Shown: positions 58,497 to 64,000 of the stretch, piece by piece | How the letters are laid out: each line of letters begins with the position of its first letter | How positions within the stretch are numbered: position 1 is the first letter of the stretch | From: Zingiber officinale | Lineage: Eukaryota; Streptophyta; Magnoliopsida; Zingiberales; Zingiberaceae | NCBI RefSeq assembly: GCF_018446385.1 | Contig: NC_055997.1 | Location: 39,126,254-39,190,253, forward strand | Direction of reading: 5' to 3' | Length of the DNA stretch: 64,000 bases | The notes under the pieces: model-generated | Database searches by the model: none | The model's input: only the letters and a program-made list of their open reading frames with translations | Told to the model about the DNA's origin: nothing | Position numbers and translations under genes: made by a program

Positions 58497-61076
58497 TCCC
58501 AGACTTAAACCTTTGCTTGTCCTCAAGCAAAACCCGCAATCTAGATTTATGTGCGTAGATGACATGTAATAATCCCTAATGAATCAATATAAACCTATCA
58601 TATAGTTTCATTGATGAGCAGCATGATACAAAAATTATTTGAGTGTGGCCTAGTAAAAGTTCTCCCTGCTCAGTGTAATAAGTGGCTTAACTTTTTCAAG
58701 TATCAATCTCTAAGCCTAGTCAATTTTTCATTTAACCGTGTTCCTCATACTTCCGGTGATAGGCACTTATCTGCCACACGCAAGGTTCGTTCCACTCAAA
58801 AATGTTATGCATCGTCTACACAAGGTCTCAAAGGAATACTCAGTATCTAGAGAAATTTAGCATTCATTTCCCCAGTAACCTAACTCGGTCCCAAAGGGAT
58901 GAATTGCTAGTTTCCACTCATGATAACTATTTTTTATCCCTTATTTTTATTATTATTTTTTCTTTTTTTTTATATGTTTGCAAAGTATCAAACTTGAATA
59001 AACTTTCATTTTTGTTTTTTTTTGGATTAATTTTTTCAAGTGAGCTTACATGATCTGAGTTTATCTAGTAACCAAAATGTAGTTGAGAGGTCACCATAGA
59101 AGCAAGAGTACTAGTCCGGTTCTATGAATCATGACTATTTTCAAAAATATCTACCATCAAAGTCAAGCATAATGTGAAGAGATCCTAAAACTATGCCAAC
59201 ATTCAAATTCTTCTAGTAATAACAATGCTCACTTCATGCTACTATGGATAGGAAAATAAATATCAATAGGCATATTAGCATACCAAATTACACAACATAA
59301 ATATCTAGATGAAACATGCTAGTATTTTACATTAAGGAACAAACAATCATGATGTGATGAAGGATGCAACTAGTAAATTTTATTAGACAAAAAGAAGTAT
59401 GCAAAAGCAAAAATTGAACTAAACCAGATGCATCTAATGCATCCCCCCAGACTTAAATTTTTCATTGTCCCAATGAAAACTAAAACAATGTGGAGGAGAT
59501 TAAAAGTAAGAGAAGTTACCAAATGACTCATGTCAAATGCCTATGTCATTAACTTCTCCATCATGAAATTGCACTCCTCCTAATCTTTGAGTCCTATAAA
59601 AGAAAATTGACAACAAAAATTAAGTAGAGAATACATGCTTATTATGAGGAAAGAAATGAAAGCAAGAAATAACTAAAGACAAAAATAAGAAAGAACTTGG
59701 GTTGCCTCCCAAGAAGCGCTTGTTTAAGGTCATTAGCTTGACCACCTCATTAGATTCATCGAATTCTCGCTCTTGGAGGGGTAAGATATTTCAACACCCT
59801 CCTACCAAGGGTTCTTATTATGGAGAGAGCTTTCATCAAAGGAGCTACAGAGTAAAGTATAACTCTCTCCATCTTCGCCTTCTTTGAAGTTCTTTCAGGT
59901 GGTCAAAGATGGTGTAGATCGATCTTCCAATTATAGGCCCCATGAAAATCTGCACACCCAAAAGAAAAGCATACATCTCCCAAGCATGCTATATTAGATA
60001 GAACTAGAACCTTATTAAGATAAACTGAGTATATATCACAAATTGAATCACATCCAACAAAATCAATTATAAGTACCTCTATAAAATTTTCCAAAAGATC
60101 ATTAAAAATACTAACCTTGCATTGTTGAGATGTACCTGAAAGTTCTAAACAAGTGGACATGACCCCTTCAGAATTAAATGATGGCTCTAGCTCTGGCTCA
60201 GGTGGTGGTGCAAGTAAAGGTGGTGATTCCTAGGATTCTGCCATATCTACGTGAGTCCCTACACAATGATCCGCAACATGTTCAACCCTTGCAACTCTTA
60301 CAACCTCTAAGGGTTGTGTGGACAAAGGAGGTGATCCTTGAGATGTTGCTTCCACAACACAGCTCCCTACACATTCTTCTATATCATCATCATCAATACG
60401 AACACCAAAAAGTAAACCAACATCAATATCCTCAATAGGAGAATCAATTACAAGAGGATCAATAACTTTACTTGTAGTTTTAAGTTGATCTACCACATCA
60501 CATTCATCATTTGAAAATTCAATTTCACTATAACATCCTGTAAAATCTGGAGGTAGATCTGAAAACTTGTTCACCACTGCATTATCAATAAAATCCTCAT
60601 CCGAAGAGTCTTCATCTTTATATACATCAAGAAATCTGCACTCAACCGTATTTGGATCACAGAATTTGCCAAGATCTTCGTCTTCATTGACCCTCACTAG
60701 CCTTTGTGAAAAAGGAACCCTTAGTGAAGGTCTTGGGAAAGGTACTTCCTTTTTTTCCATATTCCATTTTAGCTTACAAAGGAGGTCCAACTTGCTTATC
60801 CAGTGTTGGTGTGATCAATCGTCGAGAAAAAGGTACTTGTGGCCTTTGGGAACTTCCTAGAGTAATGAAATTGAGTTCTTGTGATCTTCTATTGTTCTTC
60901 TCCTCAATTTTGTACAAGTCATTTCTCAGAAGTTCTTCATGATTCTTGCCACTTCTCAACTTAATATCGCTATCATTTTCACTAGATCTTGTCTGTGTAG
61001 GAGGAAGGTCTTCTTTGAACCATTTTGAAACTATGCTATTAATCTTTTCCCCCAAATGTTTGAACTCCTTGTTCTA
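58497..61076 (-). mobile_element. Interior remnant of the gypsy (Athila/Tat-like) element
   Basis: Non-coding from 58497 to about 59690. A GGGTTGCCTCCCAAGAAGCG block at about 59699 is familiar from plant Tat/Athila elements. Decayed gag-protease linker coding follows. Reverse transcriptase and integrase are not seen. The right end is cut at 61077. Confidence 0.65.
60230..61055 (-). pseudogene. Gypsy gag-protease linker remnant
   Basis: Two overlapping minus-strand frames (61055-60774 and 60790-60230) with a shift between them. They hold DIKLRSGKNHEE and VPFSRRL...LDKQ, then an acidic Asp/Glu-rich stretch. The LRSGK and VPFxxRL words match the linker of plant Athila/Tat polyproteins. Protein function not assigned. 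Confidence 0.55.
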
Positions 61077-64000
61077 TGTATAAAATACCGAAAATAGGCG
61101 AATATTAATAAGAGAATTTTCCAGAATTTTTGGAAATTTTTCAGGAATTTTTCGGAGCTCGTACGGACGAGTTGACGGGGATAAAAACGGGGCCCGAAAA
61201 AGCCTGTTTAGGCTACCCATTTAAGCGAGGAAAAATTTACTTTTTCTTTTACTTCTTTTCTTTATTTGTTTTTCTTTTCCTCCGGTTTCTCTTTGTCGCC
61301 GTTTCCCTCTTCCCCTGCCGAAGCTCTTGCGCGCCCGACGCCGTGCCCTAACCGGCGGCGGTTACTTTCCTCTCCTCCTTCTACTTCTTCCCTTCTCTTC
61401 ATTTCTTCTGCCCGACAATACTTTCTCTCCTTCGCCCGACGCCGAGCAGCGCCAATCCTAGCATCTCCGCCGACTCCCTCTCTTCGCCGGCACTCCAGCC
61501 CTCACCTGTGCCCTAGCACCACCGGGTGTCGCTCCTCCTCAGCCTCGTGTCGGCCCTCCTCTGGTCCGATGAGACACCGCCGGCCTCACCTTCATCTTCT
61601 TCCCTCTGTTCTGCCCTAGCCGACTTCACTCTCCGCCGCGCCGATCTCCCATCGCCAGCCACTCGAGCAACGCCGGTCAAGCCGAGATTTCCTCAGCCCT
61701 AGCGCCGACTGCTACCCCGTGCCCTAGCCGAGCCTTCTTCCCGCACGAAGCCAGCACAGCGGTGCCAGCCGATCGCTGACCTCCTCTGTGCTCGTGCCCT
61801 TAGTGTCACCTCCCGTGCCCTAGACTCAGTATCAGGCCGACCTTTTCCATCCACCAGTTGCCGACAGGGGGAAAGAAGGGCACCGGTTCAGGTAACGTCA
61901 ATAGGTTGGCTTACTAATCGCTGTTCTAGGGCTGCCGATTTCAATGTCTCTGATCTGGGTGATGTCTTGTTGCAGTGACCTTTGCTGGAGCAAGTTGCAA
62001 CTGTGACAAGCACGATTGACCACTCTTGTTGACCACCAGGTTCTACGGTGCCACCATCCTGTTTTCTTTTGGTTCTGACCGGGTTGCAGATTGGGGTTTC
62101 CTCAATTCCAGCCATCCCATTGCTGATTGGGTCTGTTGCCATTACAGAACGGCTGAAGAAGAATTGAGGTAAGAAGTAGAGAGTTGTATTCGTGTTGTAG
62201 ATTGAGTTGGAATTAAGAAATAGATTGTTATGTGTTGATTAGGGTTCATTAATTGTGTTGGATGGATTAGTTGGATCCAATTTAGAACTTCTTAAATTGG
62301 ATTAGAATTTAGTTTGGCTAATTGTGGTATGATAGAATTAGCTAAACTAGACCTTGTGTTTGATATACAGGACCTTGACGCGAGACGAGTATCTCGATTA
62401 TCGGATTGGACCATTTCTTATTTGGAGGCGGGTACTTTGACTTATGTCTTTTGATATGCATAATAATGTGTTTAACATATAGCAATGATTGTGTTATCCA
62501 TTTGTTCCGGTTGGTCACTACATGATATGTTACATGTTTGCTTGTTTACTTATTATGCACCGCATGTTATTATTTACCTGATCATACATGCTTTAGGTAG
62601 TGACCCAACCATATGATACATTATGTTCAGGACCTAGGGTTTATTTGATACCCTATCTGTTTGTGTACCTTCCATTTGATTCATTATCTTGTAGTACACA
62701 TTTTATACTTATGTATAGAGCATGCTATGCTATTCGTGATATTGCCATGTTTAGTGTCATGCATCATCTTGCATGATTGCATGCTGTGCGATTGTCTGCT
62801 CCATTATTGTTGAGCACATCGCTAGTTACATGTATCTGTACACACCACCACTCATGGGTTAGTGGTATATCAAACAGGTGTGTGGCAGTTCTGCTGTTTG
62901 ACTCCGTTGGTCTGGTGACTCACCGTGGTAGCTGGCAGACAGTTCCGCTCTGTTTGGCTCCGTTGGTTTAGTGTAGCAGCGTTGTAGCCGGCAGGCAGTT
63001 GGACTTTGTTTGGCTCCGTTGGTCCGCTCATGGGTAGTATGACTCAGCGTGGTAGCCGGTAGAGAGTCCTCCCCGTCATTGTGTACTGGGAGATGAGAGC
63101 ATTGCGCTCCCCCATTTATTATTTCGGGGTAGGAGTATATGTGTACTCCGACAGCATCCTGTCCACTCGGTCACTCATCAAGGGCAGTGATGTCAGAGTG
63201 CACGGTTGTCACAGCTCTACCCACTCGGACTCACCATTGTGTGTGAGATGGCTGACTAGCGTCAGGGGTGACCATGTCATTGGCATCATATGCACGATGC
63301 ATTTATTGTTTGTGTTTGTTGCATTTACTTGCTGCATTTATATGGATGCATATGATTGACATGCATATAGGATTATGACACCCTCGGTTTGACGACCCTG
63401 TTACCTTTATACCTTGGTCATGGTTAGTACAGTTTTCTCCTGTTTTTGTTTTAGTTGCATTTATTCTTCTCATATTCAAGAGACTGTACGCATGATTAGT
63501 GTTGTCTATTATTTACTTTATTATGTATATTAGTTGTACCTACTGAGTGTTGGACTCACACCCTTCTCCATTGATATTTTCAGGTTGAGGCTGTTCGGAG
63601 CAGTTCCAGTCGCTAGTCCCCATTGCACGTAGTGCTAGTCTTCTGATGATCACGAGTTGTTGTTTTAGTTTTCTCTATCAGACTATGTCTTGGTCTTGTA
63701 ATGTTTTATTTATGGATCTTGTATGGATTCTTACCATTGATGGATTTTGGTATGATTTGGATATGTTTTACTCCATGTTTGCCTGGATGGCAAAAGAGGT
63801 GAGTTTGTCAGATTTGTGTTTTATGAGTGTAGTGGAGTAGGAAAAATTGGATTTGAGCTTTACGAGTGTAGTTGACTAGGGTTGTTTTCGAGTCATCGTA
63901 TTACTGTTCTATTTGTTTACTATTAAACTGCATGGTTGTGTCAGCCAGAGGCTGAAATTGATATTAACTGCGTGGTGATTGTTTTATTATTGTTATTATT
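61077..64000. repeat. LTR-like or other repeat region, start of an element running out of the window
   Basis: It begins TGTATAAAATACCGAAAATA, has a CT-rich then GC-rich block (61240-61900) and later long T-rich non-coding sequence. The late part holds TACCTACTGAGTGTTGGACT (63537 on), reminiscent of plant gypsy LTR ends. Frames in the GC-rich block are Ser/Pro/Arg-rich low complexity. I cannot exclude a host-gene leader: a GAG/GTAAGAAG donor-like site lies at 62165. Confidence 0.4.
62890..63075 (+). repeat. Three tandem copies of a 60-70-bp unit
   Basis: TTTGGCTCCGTTGGT and GTGGTAGCYGGCAGRCAGTT recur near 62900, 62960 and 63010. Confidence 0.7.

Noticed and set aside
61266-61619. 117-residue plus-strand frame, Ser/Pro/Arg-rich
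   Set aside because: Composition follows the CT/GC-rich block; no conserved domain and competing frames overlap.

Overview
This window is nuclear DNA from a flowering plant, probably a monocot (inference from retroelement style, not proven). It holds three host genes with plant GT-AG introns in a sea of nested retrotransposons. No rRNA, functional tRNA or CRISPR array was seen.

Layout. 1-19.7 kb is repeat-derived: a decayed antisense ORF of a Ty3/gypsy element (1-1234); a complete but dead Ty1/copia element on the minus strand (1545-10603, perfect 5-bp TSD); a second copy of the antisense ORF (11295-13717); two tandem arrays of about 80 and 74 bp; deleted gypsy pol (15.6-16.1 kb); a 35-bp GC-rich array; and an RTE-type LINE tail with an 18-bp TSD. 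A SINE follows at 19.7-19.9 kb.

The gene island spans about 20.6-36.9 kb. It has a RIN4/NOI-family gene on the minus strand (20640-27937), a divergent small SUMO gene on the plus strand (28709-30812) that faces away from it across a shared promoter region, and a C-type-lectin receptor-like kinase on the minus strand (32766-36883). The RIN4-like gene has a decayed first NOI exon with two in-frame stops, while its second NOI domain and C-terminal cysteine tail remain intact. Its first intron is about 5.4 kb and full of transposons.

From 37.5 to 64 kb the window is nested repeats again. A LINE (minus) is split by an old gag-only LTR element (38581-42703). Next come a gypsy gag remnant carrying a SINE and a further LTR. 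A copia element (45646-55189) has its left LTR split by a younger gag-only element of the same family (46997-51318). Last is a stack of gypsy and copia LTRs (55190-61076) and the start of another LTR-like region (61077-64000).

The most striking observation is shared by LTRs of at least two retroelement types. Just upstream of the TATA box, the U3 region carries several pairs of palindrome-like motifs. The two members of a pair are set apart by a fixed distance: 21 bp in all four pairs of the young gag-only element, 19 bp in the older relative and in the LTR at 44.4 kb, 18-19 bp in the gypsy LTR at 57.7 kb. The motif itself differs completely between families (GGTCGACC, GCGCCCGG-like, AAGTGCTTGG-like, CACGGCCGTG). 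The layout is kept while the motif is replaced.
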